From positions 1 through 20,352 of the IMG/VR virus record IMGVR_UViG_3300020469_000333: a stretch of DNA of 20,352 bases; one strand, written 5' to 3'. Shown here piece after piece: positions 1 through 6,818 of the stretch. The number at the start of each line of letters is the position of its first letter. The first letter of the stretch is position 1. The notes under the pieces are model-generated. The model had not been told where the DNA came from. It made no database searches and saw only the letters and a program-made list of their open reading frames with translations. The position numbers and the translations under genes were made by a program. Origin of the DNA: a virus.

Positions 1-126
1 CCTCTCATAATTGGTGGTGTCAGTGCTGGTGTGTTTTTAGCAGTAGTATTTGGCGCAATAAAAATTGGATGGAAGTACGCACCTTGGATAGTTGTTGGTG
101 CATTGTTAATATGGTTTTTTGGATAG
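1..126 (+). CDS. C-terminal end of a small membrane protein (partial)
   Basis: The reading frame is open from the first base to a TAG at 124-126, giving the last 41 residues of a protein that begins outside the window. The piece is very hydrophobic. Two candidate membrane segments (about residues 3-16 and 25-40) are separated by a short basic stretch (KIGWKY). The next gene's Shine-Dalgarno sequence overlaps its stop codon, so it is probably co-transcribed with the genes downstream. No family is recognised. Small membrane proteins in phages are often involved in lysis or superinfection exclusion, but nothing here supports a specific role. Confidence 0.6.
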   Translation, partial: PLIIGGVSAGVFLAVVFGAIKIGWKYAPWIVVGALLIWFFG

Positions 127-135
127 GAGTAAGTT

Positions 136-408
136 ATGATTACGCCTGAAACACTCGAAGTTGGTAAAGGATATGAATGCACCTTTACAGTAAAAAATAT
201 TCCACTAGATACGTTTGGTCGTCCGGGTGGTATGTATAGTTTGGCAGATATTCCAGTTGAGAAAATTGGAGATTACACAAGCACTGGAGCCATTATTGCT
301 CGTGATTTGAACACCAAACTTATGGAAGTCGAAGATTTCAAAGTAGACGGTAAACCCAAAACTTATGTTGTTAAGTTTGAAAATATAGGAAATATAAATG
401 AAGTATGA
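136..408 (+). CDS. Conserved marine-phage hypothetical protein, 90 aa
   Basis: The 90-residue frame starts at ATG 136 behind a good Shine-Dalgarno sequence (AGGAG at about 126-130). It has a mostly beta-type alternation and a central motif FGRPGGMYSLADIP, followed by a segment ending RDLNTKLMEVEDF. From memory, similar small proteins with a PGG-(M)-SLAD motif occur in T4-like cyanophages; no function is known to me. No signal peptide or membrane segment is seen. It overlaps the next gene by 11 bases, which suggests translational coupling in one operon with the 2OG oxygenase downstream. Confidence 0.7.
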   Translation: MITPETLEVGKGYECTFTVKNIPLDTFGRPGGMYSLADIPVEKIGDYTSTGAIIARDLNTKLMEVEDFKVDGKPKTYVVKFENIGNINEV

Positions 409-607
409 TGATAGACATGGAGGTCCATATGACCGAGGCGGAGCAGATAGCTACTACCGAAGAGGATTTAAACCTCATTATTATTCTGGAGCAAGTATGC
501 AATCAGAGGAGATTCCTGAAGCACTAATGACAACTGTTGAAGTTGATGCATATCGTGCAGGATACAACGACAATGAAGAGCTAGGCGATTTTAAGGATTG
601 GGGATAA
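398..607 (+). CDS. Small YDDRHGGPYDRG-motif protein, 69 aa, unknown function
   Basis: Starts at ATG 398, inside the end of the previous gene, with AGGA at about 387-390 as ribosome site. The N-terminal half is rich in Tyr, Arg and Gly (DDRHGGPYDRGGADSYYRRG) and probably disordered. The C-terminal half is acidic and contains a short helix-like segment (EVDAYRAGYNDNEE). I remember the motif RHGGPxDRGxADSxYxR from small hypothetical proteins of marine T4-like phages. The basic aromatic N-terminus could contact nucleic acid or a structural partner, but no function can be assigned. It is followed immediately by the oxygenase gene. Confidence 0.7.
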   Translation: MKYDDRHGGPYDRGGADSYYRRGFKPHYYSGASMQSEEIPEALMTTVEVDAYRAGYNDNEELGDFKDWG

Positions 608-1255
608 ATGGATGGACTTTTAAATATTGCAAGGAACTACGTTTTGGTTAAAGACGTAAGCGATATAATAGACTTTGATGTTGTTACTAAGGACATCGAA
701 AAAGTGAAAATGAGTAAAAATATTAAAAATAGCATTACAGAAACTAAAAATATGTGTGCTCAACCAGAATTTAAAGAATTAGGTAGAGTACTCAAAGATC
801 AATCTGTCGCTTTCTTAAGAAATTTTTATATGCAAGACCCAGCAATATCATTTGAAGATTTGCAAGTTTCGGAAAGTTGGGCAAACGTATCTCTCAAAGG
901 AGAAGAGCATCATATTCATGAACACCCTTTCAGTATTGTAAGTGGTGTATTGTTTTTGGATGATACTCCGGATAATTTAAATTTAACATTTGAAACACAT
1001 CCGTTACAAATTCCTTTTTGGAAAGAAAGCGATAAAGCATATATTAGTCTAAGAAACTTAACAGGTGGTGAAGATAACTTGTATCGACATTTGGTATTGT
1101 TTATAAGCAGTGTTGGACATTTTGTATCACCTGTTGAACATGATATACCTAGACGTAGTATTGCATTTAATACTTTTTGGAAAGGTAAAGTGGGTAAACA
1201 ATTCATTGAAGTTCCAGAATTAGATGAAGATCGAACTTCAATTGGATTTAGATAA
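608..1255 (+). CDS. Putative 2OG-Fe(II) oxygenase
   Basis: This 215-residue protein has the signatures of the small phage 2OG-Fe(II) oxygenase family (double-stranded beta-helix dioxygenases using iron and 2-oxoglutarate). W91 begins the segment that runs into a His cluster (H101, H102, H104, H106) followed by SGVLFLDD. Distal H171 (SVGHFVSP) is the expected third iron ligand, and R183 in RRSIAFN is placed to bind the 2OG carboxylate. The N-terminal 85 residues are helical and unassigned. Family members hydroxylate proteins, nucleobases or small molecules; the substrate cannot be read from sequence. The gene begins directly after the previous stop, so it belongs to the same operon, and an early-type promoter follows it. 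Which His residues bind iron is inferred from the family pattern. Confidence 0.75.
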   Translation: MDGLLNIARNYVLVKDVSDIIDFDVVTKDIEKVKMSKNIKNSITETKNMCAQPEFKELGRVLKDQSVAFLRNFYMQDPAISFEDLQVSESWANVSLKGEEHHIHEHPFSIVSGVLFLDDTPDNLNLTFETHPLQIPFWKESDKAYISLRNLTGGEDNLYRHLVLFISSVGHFVSPVEHDIPRRSIAFNTFWKGKVGKQFIEVPELDEDRTSIGFR

Positions 1256-1257
1256 TA

Positions 1258-1294
1258 AAAAAGGTTGACATCATACAACTTATGATGTTATACT
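1258..1294 (+). promoter_or_regulatory. sigma70-type early promoter for the HTH gene
   Basis: A-tract plus extended -35: AAAAAGGTTGACA at 1258-1270 (TTGACA 1265-1270), 18-base spacer, -10 TATACT at 1289-1294. The same 13-mer occurs at 17741, 19322 and 20276. The start of transcription would fall near 1301, immediately before a perfect 7-bp hairpin. Confidence 0.75.
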
Positions 1295-1302
1295 GTTTTT
1301 AT

Positions 1303-1325
1303 TGCTTAGGGATAAACTCTAAGCA
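1303..1325 (+). promoter_or_regulatory. Hairpin at the expected 5' end of the HTH mRNA
   Basis: TGCTTAG (1303-1309) and CTAAGCA (1319-1325) form a perfect 7-bp stem around a 9-base loop. It begins one or two bases after the expected start of transcription. It could be a 5'-stabilising stem-loop or, as DNA, an operator-like palindrome for the encoded HTH protein. It lies 20 bases before the ATG, so it does not cover the Shine-Dalgarno sequence. Confidence 0.45.
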
Positions 1326-1345
1326 CAACTTAACTGGAGGCAATA

Positions 1346-1591
1346 ATGGCTTTTACAACAATTAAAACTAACCAGAAGACTTTCTTAGAAACCTATCTTA
1401 GAGGTACTGGTAAAACTTTGACTGCGAAAGACGCAAATGCAAGGTTTGGCATTCAGCAACTTCCTGCTAGAATGAGCGAAATGAAATCAGCTGGACTTAA
1501 CGTCAAGACTGATGTAGCTACTACAGGTGCAACACGATATAGCATTACTGCTCGTGACGTAAATGGTAGCAGAGCAAAGATGTTTGCTTAA
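1346..1591 (+). CDS. Small helix-turn-helix DNA-binding protein, 81 aa
   Basis: The central segment TLTAKDANARFGIQQLPARMSEMKSAGLNV (about residues 24-53) matches the small winged helix-turn-helix pattern of the HTH_39 type, in which helix one carries A..A..RFGI and the recognition helix carries L.AR..E.+..G. The N-terminus (about residues 1-20) is a helix and the C-terminus is basic. GGAGG at about 1336-1340 sets the start at ATG 1346. The gene sits alone between an early-type promoter and a strong terminator, while its neighbours are structural genes, so it should be expressed separately and early. It may be a transcription regulator of the phage or host. The DNA target is unknown. Confidence 0.7.
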   Translation: MAFTTIKTNQKTFLETYLRGTGKTLTAKDANARFGIQQLPARMSEMKSAGLNVKTDVATTGATRYSITARDVNGSRAKMFA

Positions 1592-1610
1592 TAACAAATA
1601 TCCCCCCACA

Positions 1611-1638
1611 AAATAGGACCTTCGGGTCCTATTTTTTT
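1611..1638 (+). terminator. Intrinsic terminator with C(UUCG)G loop after the HTH gene
   Basis: AAATAGGACC - TTCG - GGTCCTATTT forms a perfect 10-bp stem with a CUUCGG tetraloop and is followed by a T-run. It isolates the HTH unit from the tail sheath gene. Confidence 0.9.
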
Positions 1639-1648
1639 GACTATTTTA

Positions 1649-1670
1649 TTAACTACTAGGTTAACTACTA
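1649..1670 (+). repeat. Tandem TTAACTACTA repeat upstream of gp18
   Basis: TTAACTACTA occurs at 1649-1658 and again at 1661-1670, separated by GG (12-base period, about one helical turn). ACTACTA appears a third time at 1704-1710 as the downstream part of the late box. This could be a binding site for a late-transcription factor; that role is inference. Confidence 0.4.
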
Positions 1671-1696
1671 TAACCACCCGGATATATAGTGGTCCT

Positions 1697-1711
1697 GGTA
1701 AATACTACTAG
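1697..1711 (+). promoter_or_regulatory. T4-late-like promoter for gp18
   Basis: GGTAAATA (1697-1704) resembles the T4 late box TATAAATA and runs into ACTACTAG, the same extension seen before gp4 and gp17. No TTGACA-type -35 sits at the right distance, as expected for gp55-type late promoters. It predicts a leader of roughly 25 bases before ATG 1737. Confidence 0.5.
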
Positions 1712-1736
1712 CAAATACTTTATGAGGAGAATAACT

Positions 1737-4250
1737 ATGGCAGTATTAGTATCACCTGGTGTAAATGTATCAGTAGTAGATGAAAGTGCATACGGAGCCC
1801 CAGGCGCCGGTACAGTTCCACTATTAATGATTGCAACACGTCAGGATAAAACAGATCCTACAGGAAGTGAAGCTGATGGTATTGCAAAATTTTCAAAAAG
1901 TGCTCAAGCTGGTAATGTAGTAAAAGTTACTAGTCAAAGAGAATTAACACAATTTTTTGGAAATCCAACATTTACCACAAGCGGAACTAGTGTAGTACAA
2001 GGAAGTGAGACCAGCGAATACGGTCTTATGGCGGCATACAGTTACCTAGGACAAGGTAATCAAGCATTTTGTGTTAGAGCAGATCTAAACTTAGGTCAAC
2101 TTGAAGCAAACCCATTGACAGGAACAAGTGTTCCTACAAGTCCATATACAACATCAGGCGGACTTTGGTTGGACTTAGATGCAAGTAAATTTGGTATTCA
2201 CGAGTGGAGTGCAACAAATAATTCATGGGAAAACAAAATCCCAACAGTAGAAATTAACGCAACAGGCACACAATCAGAAGTAGACGGTGATACAGGTCAT
2301 ACGCCTACTACAGCCGCAAGTGCCGCAACTAATGACACATATTTGGTTGTAGTACATGTTGACAACGAAATTTCAACTACTACTGACAGACAACTGAGTA
2401 TCCAATATTTCCATGGTGCAGGTGGTGCATGGGAATTGATTGATAATTCATTAGCCGCAGGTACTGCAACATATGATGAACATTACAGTGCGCCGAGCAC
2501 ACCAGCCGCTGGCGATATTTGGATTAAAACAACTAGACCCGGTAATGGATTGAGTTTATCGTTTTTTGAATATGGAACTTCAGCTTTTGGTGTAAAAACA
2601 GTACAAGGCGTAAGTTCAACTCAAGTAGATGGTGCTGGTGCAATCACTGACTTTGTTCCACAAGATGGTTCAAGTGCTACTGCATTAACAACTGGCACAG
2701 CCGTACTAGGTAACTTGTTGCTAGACCAACAAGCTAATACACGCGGTACAATAATTGTTAGAGAAGTAGGTGCTGGCGGTACAGTAGTTGCATTACCTTC
2801 AGGTGATATACTTGCACAAAACGATACTCCTACTGCAACAGCATCTAACGGACAGTATTGGTTTGATAACACAATTAACAGTTTGGATGTTTATGTTGTC
2901 GACAGTGGTTATAAAACAGTTACACCAACATATTCAACAACTGCTCCAACAGGCGCAAGTGCTGGTGATGTTTGGGTAGATACAACATTAGCGGCAGAGA
3001 ATCAAGCTAATGAAAGAGCATATCCGAAACTTTATCAAAGAAATGCAGGAAACACTGCATGGGTATTACATGATAATTCAGATCAAACTACATCAAATGG
3101 TGTATTGTTTGCTGATATTACAGATACAGCCGCAGATGCAACAAATGGTGGTAAAGCAACTACAATTACTGGAGCACCTGCTAGCGGAGTTTATCCAGCA
3201 GGTATGTTAGTTGTTAACATGGCACAAAGTAAAAACACTGTTAGAGTATACAATAGTACAGCAGGTGCTTGGAGAAATGGTGCCGCAAATCATGCAGACG
3301 GTAGTGGTTCATTTGGCAGATATGCACAACGTAAAGTAATTGCAACTGCAATGCAAGCGGCTATTGCTGGTACAGATCTCAGAGATCCACAGTACAAGTA
3401 TAGCTTAATTGCTTCACCAAACTATCCAGAACTAGTTGACGAAATGGTCACACTAAACAGTGATAGAGGTGAGACAGCATTTATTGTTATTGATACTCCA
3501 ATGCGTAAGAATCCAACAGATGTGGTTACTTGGGTAAACAATAGTAACAGTGCAAGTGAAAATGGCGAAGATGGACTAGTAACTAAAAACACATATAGTG
3601 CAGTATACTATCCAGCAGGACAAACAACTGAACCTGCAGGCGGTGCAACTGTAACTGTTCCTCCAAGTCATATGGCACTATACACTATTGCATACAATGA
3701 CAATATTAGTTTCCAATGGTTTGCTCCAGCAGGAACTACAAGAGGTGTTGTACAAAACGCAAGTGCAGTTGGACATATTACAACTGAAGGCGAATTTAAA
3801 GCAATTAGCCTTACACAAGGACAGCGTGATGCAATGTACACAGCAAAGCTAAATCCAATCACAACATTTCCTGGACAAGGTACAGTAGTATTTGGACAGA
3901 AAACACTACATGCTAATACTAGTAGTTTGGATAGAGTTAATGTTGCACGTTTGGTTGCTTATCTCAGAGAAAGATTTGATGAGATTGCTCGTCCGTTCTT
4001 GTTTGAAATCAACGATGCACAAACTAGAGCTAGAGCAAAAGTTGTATTTGAAAGATTCCTTGCAGACATTCTAAGTAGACGAGGACTTAACGACTTTGCA
4101 GTAGTATGTGATGATACAAATAATACTCCAGCGAGAATTGATCGTAATGAGTTTTATGTAGATGTTGCTATTGAACCAGCAAAAGCGGCAGAATTTATCT
4201 ATGTTCCGATTAGATTGGTAAACACAGGTACATTATCAAGCACAAACTAA
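1737..4250 (+). CDS. gp18: Tail sheath protein (T4 gp18 family)
   Basis: Forms the contractile sheath around the tail tube. The N-terminus (AVLVSPGVNVSVVDES) and the C-terminal domain (about residues 710-837, including DRVNVARLVAYLRERFDEIARPF and the closing FIYVPIRLVNTG) are typical of gp18. ATG 1737 is chosen over in-frame ATG 1689: it has GAGGAGA at 1724-1730, and the longer reading would contain the late promoter. The product is 837 residues against 659 in T4. The extra length lies in the middle and contains recurring Trp-centred motifs (AAGDIWIKTT at 257, SNGQYWFDNT at about 369, SAGDVWVDTT at about 407), suggesting repeated surface modules. Between a late-like promoter and a strong terminator, it is probably one abundant late transcript. 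Confidence 0.95.
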   Translation: MAVLVSPGVNVSVVDESAYGAPGAGTVPLLMIATRQDKTDPTGSEADGIAKFSKSAQAGNVVKVTSQRELTQFFGNPTFTTSGTSVVQGSETSEYGLMAAYSYLGQGNQAFCVRADLNLGQLEANPLTGTSVPTSPYTTSGGLWLDLDASKFGIHEWSATNNSWENKIPTVEINATGTQSEVDGDTGHTPTTAASAATNDTYLVVVHVDNEISTTTDRQLSIQYFHGAGGAWELIDNSLAAGTATYDEHYSAPSTPAAGDIWIKTTRPGNGLSLSFFEYGTSAFGVKTVQGVSSTQVDGAGAITDFVPQDGSSATALTTGTAVLGNLLLDQQANTRGTIIVREVGAGGTVVALPSGDILAQNDTPTATASNGQYWFDNTINSLDVYVVDSGYKTVTPTYSTTAPTGASAGDVWVDTTLAAENQANERAYPKLYQRNAGNTAWVLHDNSDQTTSNGVLFADITDTAADATNGGKATTITGAPASGVYPAGMLVVNMAQSKNTVRVYNSTAGAWRNGAANHADGSGSFGRYAQRKVIATAMQAAIAGTDLRDPQYKYSLIASPNYPELVDEMVTLNSDRGETAFIVIDTPMRKNPTDVVTWVNNSNSASENGEDGLVTKNTYSAVYYPAGQTTEPAGGATVTVPPSHMALYTIAYNDNISFQWFAPAGTTRGVVQNASAVGHITTEGEFKAISLTQGQRDAMYTAKLNPITTFPGQGTVVFGQKTLHANTSSLDRVNVARLVAYLRERFDEIARPFLFEINDAQTRARAKVVFERFLADILSRRGLNDFAVVCDDTNNTPARIDRNEFYVDVAIEPAKAAEFIYVPIRLVNTGTLSSTN

Positions 4251-4270
4251 TAAAAATTAACTGAATACTT

Positions 4271-4300
4271 AATGGACGGCTTCGGCTGTCCATTTTTTTT
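4271..4300 (+). terminator. Intrinsic terminator with C(UUCG)G loop after gp18
   Basis: AATGGACGGC - TTCG - GCTGTCCATT forms a 10-bp stem with one G-T wobble and a CUUCGG loop, followed by six further T. It lies between gp18 and gp19, so gp19 needs its own promoter, and a late box follows. Confidence 0.9.
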
Positions 4301-4309
4301 GACGTTTTT

Positions 4310-4325
4310 TAATAAATACTAACAG
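4310..4325 (+). promoter_or_regulatory. T4-late-like promoter for gp19
   Basis: AATAAATA at 4311-4318 in the context TAATAAATACTAACAG directly follows the gp18 terminator. The leader before ATG 4348 contains GAGGAGA at 4336-4342. Confidence 0.6.
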
Positions 4326-4347
4326 CCGGTATAACGAGGAGATTCAT

Positions 4348-4953
4348 ATGGCAGTTATTACAACATTAGGGGTTCCAGACAATTCAGGGAACACAACAAC
4401 AATTATGCCCAAGCTACAATATCGCTTTAGAGTGACATTTGTAGGTGAGGGATTTAGTGCTACTCCTACTAGAAGCGTTATTAGTACAACTAGACCAAGT
4501 CTTACACATGATGAGATTCCACTAGATTCTTACAACTCAAGAATTTATCTAGCAGGTAAACATATGTGGGAAGCAGTTAGTATTGTACTCAGAGATGACG
4601 TTGATAGTGTAGTACTCAGAGAATTAAACGCACAACTTAATAGACAAGTAGATCATGCTAATCAAAGTTCACCTAGATCAGGCAGTGCTTATAAGTTTCA
4701 AATGATAATGGAAACATTAGACGGTGCTAGCCCAACACCAGGTGTATTAGATAAATTTGAATTAGCAGGTTGTTACATTGCAAATATCAGCTATGGCGAC
4801 ATGGCATATGCGAGCAGTGAACAAGTACAAGTAACAGTAGGTATTAGATACGACAACGCAGAAATTTTTGACGCCGCAGGTAATGCAACGCTAACTGGCG
4901 CTGATTTAGATCAGACACTTAGTAACGCAACTGGTGGCGGAACAGTAGCTTAA
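4348..4953 (+). CDS. gp19: Tail tube protein (T4 gp19 family)
   Basis: Monomer of the inner tail tube through which DNA passes. The 201-residue product carries gp19-type features: an N-terminal beta segment (LQYRFRVTFVGEGF, about residues 24-37) and a C-terminal tube signature (KFELAGCYIANISYGDMAY followed by VQVTVGIRYDNAE). T4 gp19 is 163 residues, so this version is somewhat longer, mainly by a polar C-terminal tail of about 30 residues. The start is fixed by GAGGAGA 6 bases upstream. Nine of ten Arg codons are AGA and 13 of 18 Ser codons are AGT or AGC, matching the two tRNAs in this window. It follows the sheath gene as in T4. Confidence 0.93.
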   Translation: MAVITTLGVPDNSGNTTTIMPKLQYRFRVTFVGEGFSATPTRSVISTTRPSLTHDEIPLDSYNSRIYLAGKHMWEAVSIVLRDDVDSVVLRELNAQLNRQVDHANQSSPRSGSAYKFQMIMETLDGASPTPGVLDKFELAGCYIANISYGDMAYASSEQVQVTVGIRYDNAEIFDAAGNATLTGADLDQTLSNATGGGTVA

Positions 4954-4964
4954 GGTAGCAAAGT

Positions 4965-5843
4965 ATGGGATTAACTAGTAATACCGGCCCATACAATGCC
5001 GCCGCTGAGCATTTTGGAGCAGATGACCCAGTTATGGTCAAAACTCCACGTCAACTGTATAATTTTGAAATACAATTTCTACTTAATGAAAATGTAGCTA
5101 TAGAGGATGCTAGCTTTAGAAGAAACTTTGTTTTTAATAGAGTTAGCAGTGTCACTATGCCTGACTTTGATTATGGCATACAACCTGTCAATCAATACAA
5201 CAGAATGAGATATGTTCCTACTAGGATGACTCCTGGACCTGCTAACGTAGTTTTTTATGATACAAAAGACAATCAATTTCAGTCAATGATGAAAGCATAT
5301 GCGGCCCATTATTATCAAGGACATAATATGGATAGTAAAAACTTCAATGGGTATTCATTACTTGATGAAGACTTTGCTAGTGGAACAGCTCATCAATTTG
5401 GTGCTAAAACAATTACATCAAATTCTAGATTTTTCTTTGAAGAAATTAGAATACACAATAAAGATACGGCTCAAGGCGGAAGAACAACTGTGTTGTTCAA
5501 CTGTATGATAAACTCAGTACAACACTCTACATTTGATTATTCTCAAAGTTCTTCATCTACATATAATGTTAGTTTCCAAGCTGAACATGTTAATATTGAA
5601 GTACTAAATTCAGAGTTAGTGAATGGAACACAAGCCCAAAGACAAATGTTAGAAAGTACAGTAGCACCTACAGTAGCTAATAGGCCGATACCACAACCTG
5701 AATCATTAGGACTTAGACCATTTGAAGGAACTCTCAGAACTGGTGAAAGTTTAAGAAATATTAACGGTGATACTTTTATTGTTCCTTCAGAGAACGATAC
5801 AGGAGACGTTATAATAGGTCAAATATTTGAAGATTCAGAGTAG
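4965..5843 (+). CDS. Tail-tube-fold structural protein (gp19/gp54-like)
   Basis: A 292-residue protein starting 11 bases after gp19. Residues about 30-105 hold FEIQFLL, SVTMPDFDY and a tube-like strand set (ANVVFYDTKDNQFQSMMKAY). Residues about 170-215 hold TVLFNCMINSVQHSTFDYSQ followed by YNVSFQAEHVNIEVLN. This two-part layout resembles the tail-tube fold shared by T4 gp19, gp54 and gp48, in which a KMP or VTMP strand is followed by a long insertion and a final beta strand. It could be the tube initiator at the baseplate or a second tube protein. The assignment rests on pattern only. The C-terminal 70 residues are polar and probably flexible. Adjacency to gp19 supports a tail role. Confidence 0.6.
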   Translation: MGLTSNTGPYNAAAEHFGADDPVMVKTPRQLYNFEIQFLLNENVAIEDASFRRNFVFNRVSSVTMPDFDYGIQPVNQYNRMRYVPTRMTPGPANVVFYDTKDNQFQSMMKAYAAHYYQGHNMDSKNFNGYSLLDEDFASGTAHQFGAKTITSNSRFFFEEIRIHNKDTAQGGRTTVLFNCMINSVQHSTFDYSQSSSSTYNVSFQAEHVNIEVLNSELVNGTQAQRQMLESTVAPTVANRPIPQPESLGLRPFEGTLRTGESLRNINGDTFIVPSENDTGDVIIGQIFEDSE

Positions 5844-5859
5844 TAATAAATACTACTAG
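5844..5859 (+). promoter_or_regulatory. T4-late-like promoter with ACTACTA extension before gp4
   Basis: AATAAATA (5845-5852) followed by CTACTAG. By the T4 late geometry the transcript would start near 5858, two or three bases before ATG 5861. No Shine-Dalgarno sequence lies between the previous stop and this ATG. Confidence 0.6.
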
Positions 5860-5860
5860 A

Positions 5861-6304
5861 ATGGCAAATAATTTTCAACAAGGCATATACGAAGTTCAAA
5901 ATCCCCGTAAGTATGTGGGTAAACATCGCCCAAAATACCGTAGTGGTTGGGAATTAAAATTTATGCGTTTATTAGATAGTCACCCTAATATACTAGCATG
6001 GGCTAGTGAAGCACACAGAATACCTTACAGAAATCCTGCAACAGGAAAAAATACACACTATGTTCCGGATTTTTTTATAGTGTACGAAGACAAAAACAAA
6101 CAACGAAAAGCAGAAATGATTGAGATAAAACCAGCAGGACAAACGCTAGCACATGCTAAAAGTCCAATGCAAAAAGCTTCAGCTATAATTAATGAAGCAA
6201 AATGGCAAGCCGCGAAAGTATATTGTGATAGGCAGGGTGTTGGGTTTAGAGTGTTAACAGAACATGAGTTGTTTAATCAACCTAAAAAAAGGAAACGTAA
6301 ATGA
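5861..6304 (+). CDS. gp4: Head completion protein / nuclease (T4 gp4 family)
   Basis: A 147-residue homologue of T4 gp4 (150 residues), a minor protein that completes DNA-filled heads before tail joining and has a restriction-nuclease-like fold. Matching elements in order: YRSGWELKFMRLLDSHPNI with E31, AWASEAHRIPY, HYVPDFF with D70, EMIEIKP with E88 and K90, EAKWQAAKVYCDRQG and FRVLTE. E31, D70 and the E-x-K pair fit the catalytic set of this nuclease fold. There is no Shine-Dalgarno sequence, and a late box ends two bases before the ATG, so translation may be leaderless. The stop overlaps gp16 (ATGA), and the C-terminus is a basic run (KKRKRK). Confidence 0.88.
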   Translation: MANNFQQGIYEVQNPRKYVGKHRPKYRSGWELKFMRLLDSHPNILAWASEAHRIPYRNPATGKNTHYVPDFFIVYEDKNKQRKAEMIEIKPAGQTLAHAKSPMQKASAIINEAKWQAAKVYCDRQGVGFRVLTEHELFNQPKKRKRK

Positions 6305-6798
6305 GTAGCAAAATTGAAGATGTATTTGATTTACCTCCAATGAAAGAAGAAATAGATGAACCTATCAAACAGGAAGAAACTGGATTGGATATTGCACAAC
6401 TACAACAACAAATGGAGGTGGCAGATAAGATTGATGCCGCCCTTCCAATGGTTAGAGACTTAGAACAATTAGATGCTGACATGGACAAGTATGCAGATAA
6501 AGCTATGCATGCCTTTCAGGATCTTATGGACCTTGGACAAAATGTTGAAGATAGACATGCGGCGGCTGTGTTTGATACAGCAAGTAAGATGATGACTAAT
6601 GCTATAACTGCTAAAACAGCAAAGATGGACAAAAAACTAAAAATGGTACAACTGCAACTGCAAAAAGCCAAGTTTGATGCCCAAGAAGCTAAGGCAAAAG
6701 GCGGAGATACAGCCATACAAGGCGAAGCTGAAGAGTTCGAAGATCGTAATAGTTTGATTAATGCAGTCTTAGATAAAATGAATAAATCAGATAAATAA
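6301..6798 (+). CDS. gp16: Small terminase subunit (T4 gp16 family)
   Basis: A 165-residue protein, almost the length of T4 gp16 (164). The small terminase recognises or regulates the DNA for packaging and stimulates the gp17 motor. The N-terminal 50 residues are acidic and low in hydrophobic residues. The central part (about residues 55-125) is predicted as two long helices of coiled-coil type (ADKAMHAFQDLMDLG, DRHAAAVFDTASKMMTNAI, KMDKKLKMVQLQLQKAK), the oligomerisation core of this family. The phrase DRHAAAVFDTASKM parallels T4 SPRHMEVFATLMGQM. It overlaps gp4 by four bases. In T4 the next gene is gp17, but here four other genes intervene. Confidence 0.82.
   Translation: MSSKIEDVFDLPPMKEEIDEPIKQEETGLDIAQLQQQMEVADKIDAALPMVRDLEQLDADMDKYADKAMHAFQDLMDLGQNVEDRHAAAVFDTASKMMTNAITAKTAKMDKKLKMVQLQLQKAKFDAQEAKAKGGDTAIQGEAEEFEDRNSLINAVLDKMNKSDK
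6790..6797 (+). promoter_or_regulatory. Possible late box before the 166-aa gene
   Basis: GATAAATA lies across the gp16 stop codon, 21 bases before ATG 6819. It resembles the other late boxes but lacks the ACTACTA extension, and such AT-rich strings arise by chance here. Confidence 0.25.
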
Positions 6799-6818
6799 TT
6801 ACAATGAAGGAAGTAGCG

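Noticed and set aside
1689-1736. Longer start for gp18 at ATG 1689
   Set aside because: It would place the late promoter inside the gene and has no Shine-Dalgarno sequence; ATG 1737 has GAGGAGA and yields the typical sheath N-terminus.
2788-5508. Plus-strand alternate frames inside gp18 and the tube-like gene (2788, 3010, 3892, 5299)
   Set aside because: Products are Gln/Leu-rich frame-shift readings of the strongly supported genes, with no ribosome sites.
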